From contig CM059198.1 of assembly GCA_030323885.1 (NCBI GenBank), forward strand, positions 13,244,462-13,308,461: a stretch of 64,000 bases of DNA, given 5' to 3'. Source of the stretch: Branchipolynoe longqiensis. Lineage: Eukaryota; Annelida; Polychaeta; Phyllodocida; Polynoidae. The notes under the pieces were generated by a model. That model had not been told where the DNA came from. It did no database searches and saw only the letters and a program-made list of their open reading frames with translations. Each line of letters starts with the position of its first letter. Position 1 is the first letter of the stretch. Positions 21,780 through 32,370 of this stretch are shown piece by piece. The position numbers were made by a program, and so were the translations under genes.

Positions 21780-22405
21780 CGAAAAGAACAGCTCTGATTG
21801 GCTCAAATTATGGAAAGATCCCATTATTTCTTTAGTACTTTCTTGTTCAGACATTGTTACACATATATATGTTTCTTTTGAACAGATTAAATTGTTTGAA
21901 GTATATTTTAAATTTATCTACATTGATTTCTGTTTAAATCACACAATATCACTACTTACTGAATGGGAAACTCATCCTGCAAGGGTATGCTCAATATCAC
22001 CCAGTGGTCAGCCGTTTTTGCTCCTTTCGTTGCTGTGGACCCTTATCATTGTTTGAGTCAGGCTGTGGTGAGGTGGTCAATATTTGGCTACATTTGCTCG
22101 TCAACTAGTCAACATTAATTTGTCTCCTAATTGCATTAACCTCATAATTGAATGCCTGTCGTTCGACATGATGTTGGGCAATGCAGCACGCACCCACAGC
22201 GAGCGGAACGGAAATATAATTACCTCATTGGTTATTAACTGAAGCAAAGGATTACTGACGCCGAAAAAGAAAGAAACCCCCATTCAGGAATATCATGAAA
22301 CCTTTGAGAACAATATACCTTTTCCACAGACCAATCGCAGAGAGCTGTTATTTACATTAGTTCCTTCCACTGCCATCAGAGGGCAGGTCGGTGATGCAAA
22401 TCCTG

Positions 22406-22757
22406 GGCATAATCGAGTAATCAACTCGGGTCACCCGAGCCACATTTTGGCACATGCGCATATCCTACAGACTCGGGTCGAATAATTGAATACTCTTCTC
22501 CATGCTCGGGGTGGAAAAAATGGTGGCTTAGTCCAAAACCGTTAAGGCTTTTTTAATAATGTTGGCTGTTATCCTGCAGGATGGTACCAGCACAAATGTG
22601 ATGTCATCGCTCCGAGCCACCCCCACCCAAGATGTGGGTTCCTGGGGTCGGGTCGTTTCGCACATGGCACGTGTAGTTGTCGACTCCACTTGTGGTGTTC
22701 GATTTGAAATTCTGACGACTCGGGTGACCCGGGTCATGTTAATCGATTACGGCCCCT
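22406..22757. mobile_element. MITE with about 35-bp TIRs
   Basis: The left end is GGGCATAATCGAGTAATCAA followed by CTCGGGTCACCCGAG. The right end is CTCGGGTGACCCGGGTCATG followed by TTAATCGATTACGGCCCC, its inverse with a few changes. About 350 bp, no transposase. The GGGGCCGTA tip resembles the end of the 7288-8016 element. Confidence 0.7.
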
Positions 22758-22781
22758 ATGTCAGACCTTTCAACGGAACAT

Positions 22782-23400
22782 GTTCAACAGTTCAACCCAC
22801 AGCAGTAGTTCTTTCGACTCCTACCAGAGGGTGTGTTAGTAGTGGAATTGCTCTATATGGTGTTTGCTAAAGAGCATGCTGCACTGAGCTGCAACCCACA
22901 GCAGTAGTTCTTTCCACTGCTACCAGAGGGTGTGCTAGTAGTGGAATTGCTCTAGATGGTGTTTGCTACAGAGCATGCTGCTCTGAGCTGCAACCCACAG
23001 CAGTAGTTCTTTCCACTGCTACCAGAGGGTGTGTTAGTAGTGGAATTGCTCTATATGGTGTTTGCTAAAGAGCATGCTGCACTGAGCTGCAACCCACAGC
23101 AGTAGTTCTTTCCACTCCTACCAGAGGGTGTGTTAGTAGTGGACTTGCTCTATATGGTGTTTGCTACAGAGCATGCTGCTCTGAGCTGCAACCCACAGCA
23201 GTAGTTCTTTCCACTGCTACCAGAGGGTGTGGTAGTCGTGGACTTGCTCTATATGGTGTTTGCTACAGAGCATGCTGCACTGAGCTGCCACCCATAACAG
23301 TAGTTCTTTCCACTGCTACCAAAGGACGTAATGGATTGGTGGTGGAAATCCTCTATACAGTATGTTCTTTTCTACAGAGTATGCTGCACAGTGAGCTGCT
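22782..23400. repeat. Satellite, 99-bp unit
   Basis: CAACCCACAGCAGTAGTTCT begins at 22793, 22892, 22991, 23090 and 23189, with a diverged copy at 23288: exactly 99 bp each. Units carry TTTCCACTGCTACCAGAGGG, TTGCTCTATATGGTGTTTGC and GAGCATGCTGC. Decayed units continue to about 23560. The period is a multiple of three, but stops prevent a conserved frame. Confidence 0.92.
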
Positions 23401-23739
23401 ACCCACAACATTAGTTCTTAACACAACCACCAGAGAGGGTTGGTGGTGGTGATAGTTGGTTGGTGGTGGTGATATTTTCAACAAATTATGCTATATAGTG
23501 ATCGGGTGGTCACATTAGGTCTATAACTGCTATCAGAGGGTGGGTTTGTGGTGGATATCGTCTATTCCTTGAATAACACTATGCAATACTGCCCATGGAC
23601 TGCTGTGCTGATTTCACGGAACAGAGCATTTATAAACACTAGGAGCAATTACATGTTTCCGGTGAGCATTATCGGAAGCATTATTTAAAGGTCAATGCAT
23701 TTTACAGTTTAAAGATACAAACCATTTTAAGTTACAGTG

Positions 23740-24063
23740 AACCTTAGTAACCCCTAGCAACATTTAAGGTTATATCAAGACAGATACCAAGTCAAGACCA
23801 TGCACACCTATGGCAACTTTATAGTGCAGCTCCACTCGGAGACCAGGTCATCGGGACCATGACCCGATATCCTAGTAAGTAAAATTATCCTAATACTAAG
23901 CTTACCAGTCCTTGTCTTATCATAGTAGTAGTAATGCTAAGCACCAGGCTAGGTAGCGACAGCATCAATATTGTAAGCTATCGGCTTGCATCAGCTGGCT
24001 TTTCGAACATTCAACCTTCTGTGCAGTAAACTTAAAGCTAGTGCTCGTCTTACCAAATCGGTA
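23740..24063 (-). mobile_element. tRNA-derived SINE, family 1
   Basis: The plus strand shows CCCCTAGCAACATTTAAGGT, ATACCAAGTCAAGACCATGC, GACCATGACCCGATATCCTA, CACCAGGCTAGGTAGCGACA and TCGGCTTGCATCAGC, then a diverged tRNA-like head to about 24063. Nearly full length. Confidence 0.75.
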
Positions 24064-24239
24064 ATTCATTGGTTAAAAAAACATTTTTTGAAAGTCAAAT
24101 GTGGCGATTATAAGTATAAGCTGCTCTACTTTTGCAGAGTAACTTTTATTATAATTTGCTAGCATTTGAGATATTTGGAATGCAGGCATGCACCATAATG
24201 GTTGTATGAGCAGCAGTTTAAACGAAGCAATAAGTCATC

Positions 24240-24490
24240 GTTCATGTACCTGCACCTATGGGAGGCCAGGATACCAGCCCATGACCTGATATCACACTCA
24301 GTCACATTATCATGATACTGAGCCAACCAGTCCTTGCCCTATCATAATAATGCCGATCACCTGCCTAAGAAGCGAAAAGTATGAATTGTTAAGTCATCGG
24401 TTTGACTCGACCAGCGTTCGAATCCGTGGGTTCGGATCCCACAATAGACCAACAGGGGGGACGGACGCTCAACTCATTCGGCCATATCAT
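24240..24490 (-). mobile_element. SINE family 1, 5' part
   Basis: CCATGACCTGATATCACACTCAG, GAGCCAACCAGTCCTTGCCC, AAGAAGCGAAAAGTATGAATTG, TCGGTTTGACTCGACC and a B-box region GTTCGAATCC are present in order. The 3' terminal ~90 bp (the AGCAACATCTAAGG part) is missing. Confidence 0.7.
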
Positions 24491-26323
24491 CTGGTCCTGT
24501 GTAGTCATATGTGTAACCAGTCATTATGTAACCATGTGTACAAACACATATGTGCAACCACGTGTATAACCACGCGCGCAAAAACCCCACATCCATGTGT
24601 GCAACATTGACGTGTGCAGCCAGTGGCCAAACATGAGTGCGACTGTGTGTGAAAGCACGTGGTGGGTGCAGCAGACACTGGTGGATGCGGGCCGTACGGC
24701 TCTTTGTAACCAACACAACGAGTGCACTACGTGAGTGACAGCCTCGGCAGCAGCCCTATCAAAGACCCCCTATGTCGACCGCGGGTATTGCGGGGTGGCG
24801 GGAGAGGGGAGGGGGGAGGTGGAAGTAGGGGGCGGGGGAGGTGGGGGAGGAAAGTGGAGGGTGGGGAGTGGCAGGTGTGGAGGCCAGCTGATCTCTTGGT
24901 GAGTTTGCTATTATACTCGTTCTGATCAATACCACCAGATGCCATGAGGGGAGGAGACGGGTGGCCATCACACCCGTGACCTGTGCGTCAGTGTGAGAGT
25001 GTATGGGTGTGGGTGTGTGTATTTGCGTGGTGAGGGAGGGCAAGCTGACATTTCTGCCTATTATCGCCCACCACAATAGGGGTCAGAATGAAAACCTTGT
25101 GGTGCCTAATTGTTCGCTGTCGCCCTGCGCACTATAGGTCAATTGGTGTTACCCGCGTGCAATGTAGGGGCGGGGCTGAATTGGGTTGGGTTAGGCTGGG
25201 TTGGGTTGGGCTGGGTTGGGCTGAGCTGAGCTAGGATGTGGTGGGCTGGGGTGTGGTGTGGTGTGGTGTGGTTACGCGACATATATTTAGCTTCTTAGAT
25301 ATCTATACATCCATAACCCAGTAATCTGACAGTTTTTTTGCAGGTCGGTTTTCGAACCCACATTTCTGCTACTCCGTTTGAGTGTTTTGATCCTAACCAT
25401 TTGACTGTCCACGTGACCTGATCAGGCTGATGCAATCAGCCTACCTGCCACTGTGCATGTGGCATATTACCTGGGTGACGGTGGACAACATAGACAATAA
25501 GTATCTCTTGGGAACCAGTTTTCTCCATTGTCCCCTGTTCTCCAGTGGCACTGCCCTCTGGGACTTGCCAAACTCCAGGCCTGTCTTTTCCCTGATGTTG
25601 TCTTCCCACATTTTACTTTGTACGCCTTGTTTTCATTCCCCTTTCACAGTGCCTTACTAGATGAGTTTGGCATAATAAGGAGTGACCAAGGATTCGCACC
25701 ATCACGTCCACACCAGCACTGCTGAGAGCCGGGCGGGCAGGGATCACTGACTTGATGCATGCCTACGTCACCAGGGGATGGGAGTGGCGTGCACGGGGAG
25801 CGGTGTTCTAAATAATAAACATCCGGTGCCGGTTGATCCGGGTACGGAGAAGAACTAGGACGGTTTTCACGGGGATTCAGAAGGCATCTGCAGCCAGCAG
25901 GACATGCGGGCTTCTGATTGGAATATATTCACCACATTCTTTGAACACCCACATCTACTTCCCTGTCTCCTCCACTCTCCCCACCCCCTCCACTCTCCTC
26001 ACCCCCACTCTCGGTACGTCATCATTCTCGTAGCCCTGTCTTGCAGGGGTGTAACCAGAGATCCACAAATTGTAAGCAGAAAATTGTTCACGTGTGCTTA
26101 CAGGAAATAAAAAAAATATTAGCACAAAATAGAAAAGTGCATATTATAAAAGATTTAGTTATGGACAACAATATGATGCTGAGAGAAAGTGTTTGCACAT
26201 GCTTACAATGTGACAGTATAGTTACGTCTCCCTGATATGTAGGTTTCTTGGGGGGTTTAAGTCCTAGATGCTAGGTAGCAATCATGTTTTTGTTATTATA
26301 AGATATAAGCAGAGGCGCATGCA
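24491..26323. other. No gene; G-rich and GGGTT-rich tracts, one SINE
   Basis: A strongly G-rich run (24788-24872) with many GGG blocks could form G-quadruplexes. A GGGTTGGGTTAGGCTGGGTT run lies at about 25188-25240, followed by a (GGTGT)n tract at 25247-25272. A family-2 tRNA-derived SINE fragment lies on the minus strand at about 25335-25445. No open frame carries a recognisable domain. Confidence 0.55.
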
Positions 26324-26328
26324 TGCAC

Positions 26329-26531
26329 TGTGATATATGCATAATAGACGTCCAGACATGTGGGTAATATATGTTAATGAGATGCATGATGTTCTAGAAA
26401 GTGAGTGAGACAAAGGAGTATGTAAATGAGATGACGTCATGGAAAGTTTAGCCAGTGGTTCAGTGAGCCTTGGATGGGAATAAACCATTCAGTATCCAGA
26501 AGTCAAAGTGTTCAGACGTTGTACTTTCACA
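26329..26531 (+). repeat. 5' LTR of the Gypsy element
   Basis: 203 bp, TG...CA ends, containing GGAATAAACC, an AATAAA polyadenylation-like signal. It is followed at 26532 by TGGTGTCAGATG, the expected position and TGG start of a tRNA primer-binding site. Confidence 0.93.
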
Positions 26532-26550
26532 TGGTGTCAGATGAGGAAGA

Positions 26551-27183
26551 ATGCCGCCCGCTAATACACTGCCGGGTTTGCGGCCGCCTAGTCAGCTTGT
26601 CCTCAGCAACAACGCGAGATCGAACTGGAAAACATGGATCAGAGCATATGACATATACGCCATTGCTGCAGGTGACATATTGAAGGCAGAACAAGTGCAA
26701 TGCTGCATCTTCCTTCACGTCGCTGGCGAGGAAGCACAACAAGTTTTTGCCAATATGTCCATCGCGCTCGCTGACCGAGACAGGATCAGACCACTCACAG
26801 AAGCATTCCAGACATATTGTGTAGGCAAGTGCAGTTTGATAATAACAAGGTACAAGTTTAATTCACATATTCAAGCTACAGAAACTATGGCCACATACAT
26901 AACGGCATTGAGAGACAGGGTAAAGGATTGTGAATATGGAACAGTGGAGGAGTCGCTGTTGCGCGATCAGTTAGTGGCTGGTGTAAGGAACGTTAATTTG
27001 CGTAACAAACTGCTGCAAACTGCTGAGTTAACTCTGGAGAAGTGTGTGAGTATGTGTGAAATGAGTGAGTTTAGTTCTGATCTGTTGGAGGACACCAAAT
27101 CAGATGTTGAGGCTAAGGAAATTGATTTTCTTAGAAACTATGCTACTGCCTGTACCGGTGCACTGGTGGTCGGTCATCGGTGA
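26551..27183 (+). pseudogene. Gypsy gag, N-terminal part
   Basis: 210 codons from the ATG 20 bases after the LTR. Structural protein that packages element RNA. It has the tryptophan-containing SNWKTWIRAYDIYAIA opening, then QCCIFLHVAGEEAQQVF and an EKCVSMCEMSE helix, typical of Mag/K02A2.6-type Gypsy gags. It ends at a stop where the zinc-knuckle region continues in another frame, so the natural gag is longer and one frameshift has occurred near 27180. Confidence 0.85.
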
Positions 27184-27686
27184 CACCATCTTGGAAACGG
27201 CCATCTTGGAATTCTGGCGGTGCTGGTGCAGGAGAGTTCAAGACCCACTGTCAGAACTGTGGGTACGAACACTGCCGGGGAGTCTGCCCAGCGAAAGGCA
27301 AGGCTTACATAGCCTGCAAGAAGATCGGGCACTTTGGTAAGGTCTGCCGGAGCAGACTGGGCAGGGTCAACGAGTTGGCCGTCAAAGTGCCCGACCCTCA
27401 CAATGCTGAGCAAGACCCGGATCTGGCGGAGGTCAATGTGCTGACAACGGATCTGTTCGTCGGTGCCGTTGACCACGGTGCCGAGCAAGATGCCGAGCTG
27501 TGGTACGCGACCATCCGAGTGAATGGTCATCCTGTCAAGTTCAAGCTCGACACCGGTTCGGAGGCGAACGTGCTTCCGAGGAACGTCTTCGACAGAGTTT
27601 CCCCGGGGCAGTTGATGAACACCAGGTGTTCGTTGGTGACGTTCTCGGGACATCGGATGAACCTATCGAGTGGGTTAATTCCATAA
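27183..27686 (+). pseudogene. Gypsy zinc knuckle and aspartic protease
   Basis: Continues gag-pol in a second frame. A double zinc knuckle (CQNCGYEHCRGVCPAKG, then CKKIGHFGKVC) binds RNA. The retropepsin active site FKLDTGSEANVLP follows around residue 120. After the protease (near 27655) the sequence jumps, in another frame, straight to the PIEWVNSITIV strand of RT, so roughly 100 residues between protease and RT are deleted. The open frame begins at a GTG and is not an independent gene. Confidence 0.85.
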
Positions 27687-28140
27687 CTATTGTAAAAAAA
27701 AACAAATAAGATAAGGATTTGTCTGGATCCGACTAAGGTGAACAAAGCGATAAAGAGAGGGCCTTTCCCTACTAAAACAATTGACGAAATTATTGCCAAG
27801 ACAGCAGATGTGAAATATTTCTCAGCTTTGAATGCAATGACAGGGTATTGGCAAATAGAGTTAGATGAAGAAAGTTTGCGTCTTTACACGTTTAACACTC
27901 TGTGGGGCCGGTACAGTTACACCCACTTGCCTTTTGGCATCAAAACAGCCGGTGACATTTTTATTCAGGAAATGCACCGTGTCATGGGCGATCTACCCGG
28001 TATCGGGATAGTCACAGATGACATTTTGCTATATGGGTCAACGGTTGAGGAGCAAAACGAGAGGCTCTAGGCCGTGTTGGACCGAGCTAGGTCGGTAAAT
28101 TTCAAGTTAAATGAGACAAAATCTCTGTATGCAAAACCAC
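27650..28140 (+). pseudogene. Gypsy reverse transcriptase, fragment
   Basis: RT palm and fingers: WVNSITIVKK, ICLDPTKVNKAIKR, FSALNAMTGYWQIEL (catalytic strand, though the usual aspartate after the small residue reads as asparagine), YTHLPFGIKTAGDIF, and the VTDDILLYG box, in which the DD pair is retained. In-frame stops occur after KKNK (about 27706) and after NERL (28068), and a frameshift lies near 28135. Confidence 0.85.
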
Positions 28141-29086
28141 AGTAAAGTATGTAGGTCATCAACTTACCCAGCAAGTTGTGAAGCCTGATCCAGACAGAAT
28201 ACAAGCAATAGTAGACATGCCAGAGCCGCATGACAAACAAGGCGTCCAAAGGTTCCTGGGCATGGCTGGGTATGTGCACAAGTTCATACCTAACATGTCC
28301 GAGATTGCCAAACCACTGCGCACGCTCCTTGCTAAGGATGTCGCATGGCACTGGCAAACCGAACAGCAGGGTGCTTTTGATAAGTTGAAAGAAAAGTTAA
28401 GAACTGCTCCTGTGTTGTCGTATTACAATGTCAAGAAACCCATTGTTATTCAAGTGGATACTTGTCAGTCAGGTCTGGGTGCCGTGTTAATGCAAGATGA
28501 CAAGCCAATCGCACTCGCATCTTGTGCACTTAATTCAGCGCAGTGTGGTTACGCCACTATCGAAAAAGAAATGCTCACCATATGTTTCGGATGCCAGAGG
28601 TTTCATGACTATATCTTTGGCAAGGAAGTTCAAATTCAAATGGACCACAAGCCATTGCTGGCGATCATGCAGAAACCGATTCACAAACTTTCGGCCAAAA
28701 TACAGAGAATGCGAATGCATTTGCAGAATTACAATATTCAACTATCTCATGTGAAGGGTTATTTGATGTTTTTTGCAGACACGTTGTCCAGAGCACATAG
28801 TGCTAATGTAGGTCATGGTAGTCTGTTCGATGACACATTCTGTGTGGCTGCAGTGGACATGCAATCGTCAAGCTTGTTGAGTAAAATTGTCAGAGAATAT
28901 GAAAGAGATGTGTCCATGTCCATGTTAATTACGCACTTTGAGGATGGGTGGGAGACTACACGCATACAGACACCGCCGTGTCTTAGACAGTACATCCCAC
29001 ACAAAGACGAGTTAACGGTAGAGAACAATCTGGTCATGAAAGGCAATCGGGTGGTGGTTCCTCTGGGTCTCCGCGGTGAAATGATT
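28140..29086 (+). pseudogene. Gypsy RT thumb and RNase H
   Basis: Open for about 300 codons: VKYVGHQLTQQ, then MPEPHDKQGVQRFLGMAGYVHKFIP (thumb/connection), IVIQVDTCQSGLGAVLMQ (RNase H first aspartate), ATIEKEMLTICFGCQRFHDYIFG, and MFFADTLSRAH (last acidic residue). RNase H removes the RNA strand after copying. The frame is cut at 29086 by the LINE, whose target duplication GTGAAATGATT lies at 29076-29086 and 30679-30689. Confidence 0.88.
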
Positions 29087-29432
29087 GATTGATTGGTGGT
29101 TTCTTTACGCCGTGTCGGCAGCATAGGCCATATTCACGGCGAGAATTGTTTGTTTTTATTCAACCATCGCCTTTACATATAATGTAAAAGCATACAATCA
29201 ATTATGTGTCAATAGACACTTATGAATTTTTAAAAGGTAAATCATATAATTAAATAAAATAGCTGAAAGAATTAATTAATCAAATTTTTTTAATGAACTA
29301 TATGAGGTGGTACAGACCAGCTACCCTCAAAAAACCTAAAATGTCTTCTTGTTTAACTTTGGTAAAAAGGTCATGCATGCTGTTTGCAGTGTAAAATTGT
29401 TGGCACAGTGCCATAAAATCAACACAGTTTAG

Positions 29433-30206
29433 TCAAATGTGCTTGACTGTCAGTGGGGACTGACATCCAATACATTCAGGGGGAGGGTCCCCCTTGAGCA
29501 GGAAAACATGTGTTAGCCACGAGTGGCCAATACGGCAGCGGCTAAGGACCACTTGGTCCCGCCGACCCCCCACATGAGAATGTGGTGGTTTTCCCACAGA
29601 TGGTTCAATTTCTTTAAGTTTATTAATGTTTTCATCCCACTCATGTTGCCATTTGGATTTGATGTGGGTGGCTATTAGTGGTTTCAGATCAGAGTGGGGT
29701 ATCAGACACGGCTCAACATCATAGGTCAGAGCCTCCTTCGCAGCCCGATCAGCTCGTTCGTTTCCCTGGATGCCGGCATGGCCAGGCACCCAACACAAGT
29801 GGATTTCATATCCATCTGTTGCTAGCTGGTTCATTTTGTAAATGACCTTTGCCACGAAAGGGTGGTCCGTTTTTAGCCAAGCAACATCTTGCAGGCAGGA
29901 AAACGAATCGCTGTATATTACATATTTAGTGTAGTTGGATAGTTCAATGACTTCCAATGCGAGAAGGAGTGCTCTGGCTTCCGCCGTAAAAATTGAGCTC
30001 TGATCGGGCATGCAAACGCCAAATTTCTTGCCCTGGCAAACTCCTGCAGCAGCTGCCTGGCTTACGTCTTTGGAACCATCAGTATACATGGAGAAGTGGT
30101 CTTCAAACTGGCCTTGAATCTCTGCGTACAGTCGTTGATACTCAAGTGGATGTGTCCCAGACTTCCCCAGTTCCGTGAGTCGGAAGATGACCAATGGCTT
30201 CCTCAA
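29433..30206 (-). pseudogene. LINE RNase H and C-terminal zinc motif
   Basis: About 257 codons. RNase H signature residues are all visible: MYTDGSKD (D), AEARALLLALE (E), YVIYSDSFSCLQ (D), and HLCWVPGHAGIQGNERADRAAKEA (H and D). Then RCRIGHSWLTHVFLLKGDPPPECIGC and PLTVKHI, the terminal Cys/His motif of I-type LINEs. It is separated from the RT frame by a stop near 30207, so the copy is defective. It begins at a position set by that stop and is not a natural start. Confidence 0.88.
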
Positions 30207-30678
30207 CGACTACGGGGGATGTTCTAGGACCTGGGTATCCTCAAATATATCCAAATCCAAGTACAAAGCCTCCAAATGAGGTTTCATCCGGGGCCCCAGG
30301 GGCCGAATGAAATTTGGCTTGGCTTCATACTTCGAGTTGTTATGTGTCTCAAAAACACAACTGTATGCAGGATTTAATGCATTTGTTTTTAATTTGACAA
30401 CATATTGCATGGCCAGTTTGGTTCGCCTAGTGTCAAGTGATGGTTCATTGGCTTCGACGTATAGGCTCTGAACTGGAGAGGCACGAAAGGCGCCAATGGC
30501 CAGACGCAGCCCCTGGTGATGCACCGTGTCCAGCAGCCCAATATACAACTTCCTTGCAGAGCCATATACTATGCTGCCATAATCTAGCCGTGACCGAACT
30601 AGGGTTCGGTACACGGTGAGCAGAACATCTCTGTCCGCTCCCCACGTTGAACTAGACAACACCCTCAGAACATCTAGC
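30207..30678 (-). pseudogene. LINE RT thumb region
   Basis: LRVLSSSTWGADRDVLLTVYRTLVRSRLDYGSIVYGSA and AFRASPVQSLYVEANEPSL are typical of the end of RT in I/Nimb/Jockey-like LINEs, preceding RNase H. The open frame continues to 30818, but only up to 30678 belongs to the LINE. Everything upstream (catalytic palm, endonuclease) is missing through 5' truncation. Confidence 0.85.
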
Positions 30679-30840
30679 GTGAAATGATTTGAGGCGTTAC
30701 ACGAAACACACTTGGGCGTAACGAAATCCAAGCAGCTAGTGCGAGACTGCATGTTCTGGCCTAACATACACAAACAAATTGAGGAAAAAGTCAGTCGGTG
30801 TGACACTTGCCAAAACAACCGGACAAATTTGCATAATGAA
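30679..30840 (+). pseudogene. Gypsy integrase zinc-finger fragment
   Basis: Resumes the Gypsy frame after the LINE: ALHETHLGVTKSKQLVRDCMFWPNIHKQIEEKVSRCDTCQ, the H2C2 domain that precedes the integrase core. It ends at a TAG after NEL. The DDE catalytic core is absent, so the integrase is deleted. Confidence 0.85.
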
Positions 30841-30878
30841 CTATAGGTCTAACCTGCTCGCCGGTTAGACCTATAGTG
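30839..30878. repeat. Hairpin, 15-bp arms
   Basis: ACTATAGGTCTAACC, eight-base loop TGCTCGCC, then GGTTAGACCTATAGT. It sits exactly where the integrase frame breaks off, so it may mark a deletion or an insertion edge. Confidence 0.8.
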
Positions 30879-30879
30879 A

Positions 30880-31465
30880 GTTAGTCGCAATAGATATATA
30901 CACACAAGCACATATGCATGCTAAGTTTAAGGATTGTATTTTCAGATGCATTGTGTGTGTTTGTTGTATCATGATGGACAATATATATTATGGAGGCTAA
31001 GCAGCCGGACAGTTCACAGGACTTAGTGCCATAGTGCGCTCAGACATTCGATAGAACCTGTGAGTTCAGTTAAGTATGCATATATGTGTATTATAATGTA
31101 TTATAATAATATAAAGGAACGGAGCAATTCCAATATTGTTGTCATATTCATTGTACGATTATTGCGTGTATTTGGGATTCGCACACCCACCCCGCTAGAT
31201 GTGTGCGATTGGGGCGCCAAATGTTTGGTGCGGAAATGACTCAAACCACTGTCACTTCGCTCGCAATTTTCTTTTTGGTAGGGCATATTAGTCCCAGCCA
31301 GAGAACTAATAAAGAACTCAGCCCAACAACTCTGCTTTGTCTAACCTTATTGCCTAGTAGTTTATATGTTTATATTAAGTATGTTCATTTTTTGCTGGTG
31401 CTGTATGTGGATAGTGATAGTCATTTTAAAACATTGTATGTTTCAGAAATACTTTAAGGGGGGGA
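30880..31465. other. Gypsy 3' region, possibly with foreign LTR debris
   Basis: Includes TTGGGGCGCCAAATG at about 31209, which looks like a primer-binding site placed after an LTR-like stretch (TATAAAG at about 31111, TGGGATTCGCACA). It may be a fragment of another LTR element. Just before the 3' LTR is the purine tract AAGGGGGGGA (31456-31465), the polypurine primer. Confidence 0.5.
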
Positions 31466-31668
31466 TGTGATATATGCGTAATAGACGTCCAGACACGTGG
31501 GTAATATATGTTAATGAGATGCATGATGTTCTAGACAGTGAGTGAGACAAAGGAGTATGTAAATTTGATGACATCATGGAAAGTTTAGCCGGCGGTTCAG
31601 TGAGCCCTGGACGGGAATAAACCATTCAGTATCCAGAAGTCAAAGTGTTCAGACGTTGTACTGTCACA
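31466..31668 (+). repeat. 3' LTR of the Gypsy element
   Basis: 203 bp, same ends as the 5' LTR; I count about 11 differences (around 5 percent). Followed by the target duplication TGCAC. Confidence 0.93.
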
Positions 31669-31673
31669 TGCAC

Positions 31674-31969
31674 TAATCCAAATGATCCAATGGAGTGATC
31701 TCAAGTGTATCGATGCTGAACACTGACGTCCATTTGAAATCACACAGCCTGCCCACCCACGGAACTACTATGAAACCGACAAGTGTGTCCAATCATGTTG
31801 TCTGCTTTCTTATCGCCGATGTATTCACACTATTCACGTGTGACCTAATTAGGCATCAGAACGAGGTTGAATACGCATCGGGTATTGGAAATGTCAGTAA
31901 GACACTGCTGTGTGCTGATGTGTATGAACTACAACAGAAATTAAAGGAGTAAAATTGGAAGATATTCAC
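31674..31969. other. No gene seen
   Basis: An 85-codon open frame (31695-31952) has no family motif. Confidence 0.4.
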
Positions 31970-32370
31970 ATTTTAAACTATCATATTCATTTTTGCATAC
32001 ATTTTTACTATTTATTGGTCAATTTTCATGAAGATTGAGTGATGATCAGTTGCATTTCAGTAGGTAATGTCAACACAGTCACTCACCCTGGTTGCCAATC
32101 TTTTCCTAAATTCAAAATTGCATAACTTTCTTAATATATATATATTTACTAAATATATATTAACCCTTTTAAAGCTTTTATTAATTTGTATTACTACGCT
32201 GACAATGTTGCATTAAGTGATACCACCATAACTATGCAGACTTGAAGTTGACAGTCACCTTGTACTTAAAGAATGGGAAAATCACCATGCAAGGGTTACC
32301 CAATCGTCATGAAAATTGGCCAATAGATAAAAAAACAGGAACGCAAAGACGAATATAGTAGTTTAAAAAA
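31970..32370. mobile_element. TIR element with about 65-bp diverged ends
   Basis: The left arm contains TTTTAAACTATCATATTCAT, then TTTATTGGTCAATTTTCATG and AAGATTG. The right arm, inverted, has TTTTAAACTACTATATTC and TATTGGCCAATTTTCATGACGATTG. No coding content. The CACCCTGGTTGCC and CACCATGCAAGGGTTACC phrases inside are also partly inverted. Confidence 0.7.

Larger units (their letters stand above)
29087..30678 (-). mobile_element. 5'-truncated LINE with RNase H, inside the Gypsy element
   Basis: 1592 bp flanked by an 11-bp target duplication (GTGAAATGATT). The 3' end lies at the left and terminates in (TCAA)n, seen as GATTGATTGATTGG on the plus strand, not poly(A). The conserved last ~100 bp (GAATATGGCCTATGCTGCC, ACACGGCGTAAAG) recurs at 58506-58872 and about 9505-9583. 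The content is RT C-terminus plus RNase H, placing it near the I/Nimb group of non-LTR elements. Confidence 0.9.
26329..31668 (+). mobile_element. Ty3/Gypsy LTR retrotransposon, complete but decayed
   Basis: Bounded by 203-bp LTRs (TGTGATATATGC ... TCACA) and by the five-base target duplication TGCAC (26324-26328 and 31669-31673). Internal order is gag, zinc knuckle, protease, RT, RNase H, integrase N-terminus, as in Ty3/Gypsy; the gag and knuckle resemble the Mag/K02A2.6-like group. Frameshifts, stops and two deletions (before RT and after the integrase zinc finger) kill it. A LINE of 1592 bp is inserted at 29087-30678. The LTRs differ at about 11 of 203 positions, so the insertion is old. 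Confidence 0.92.

Noticed and set aside
21691..22056. 121-codon hydrophobic open frame that looks like a membrane protein
   Set aside because: It is AT-rich, crosses the hairpin at 21739-21779, has no family motif and shows no codon bias that I can see.
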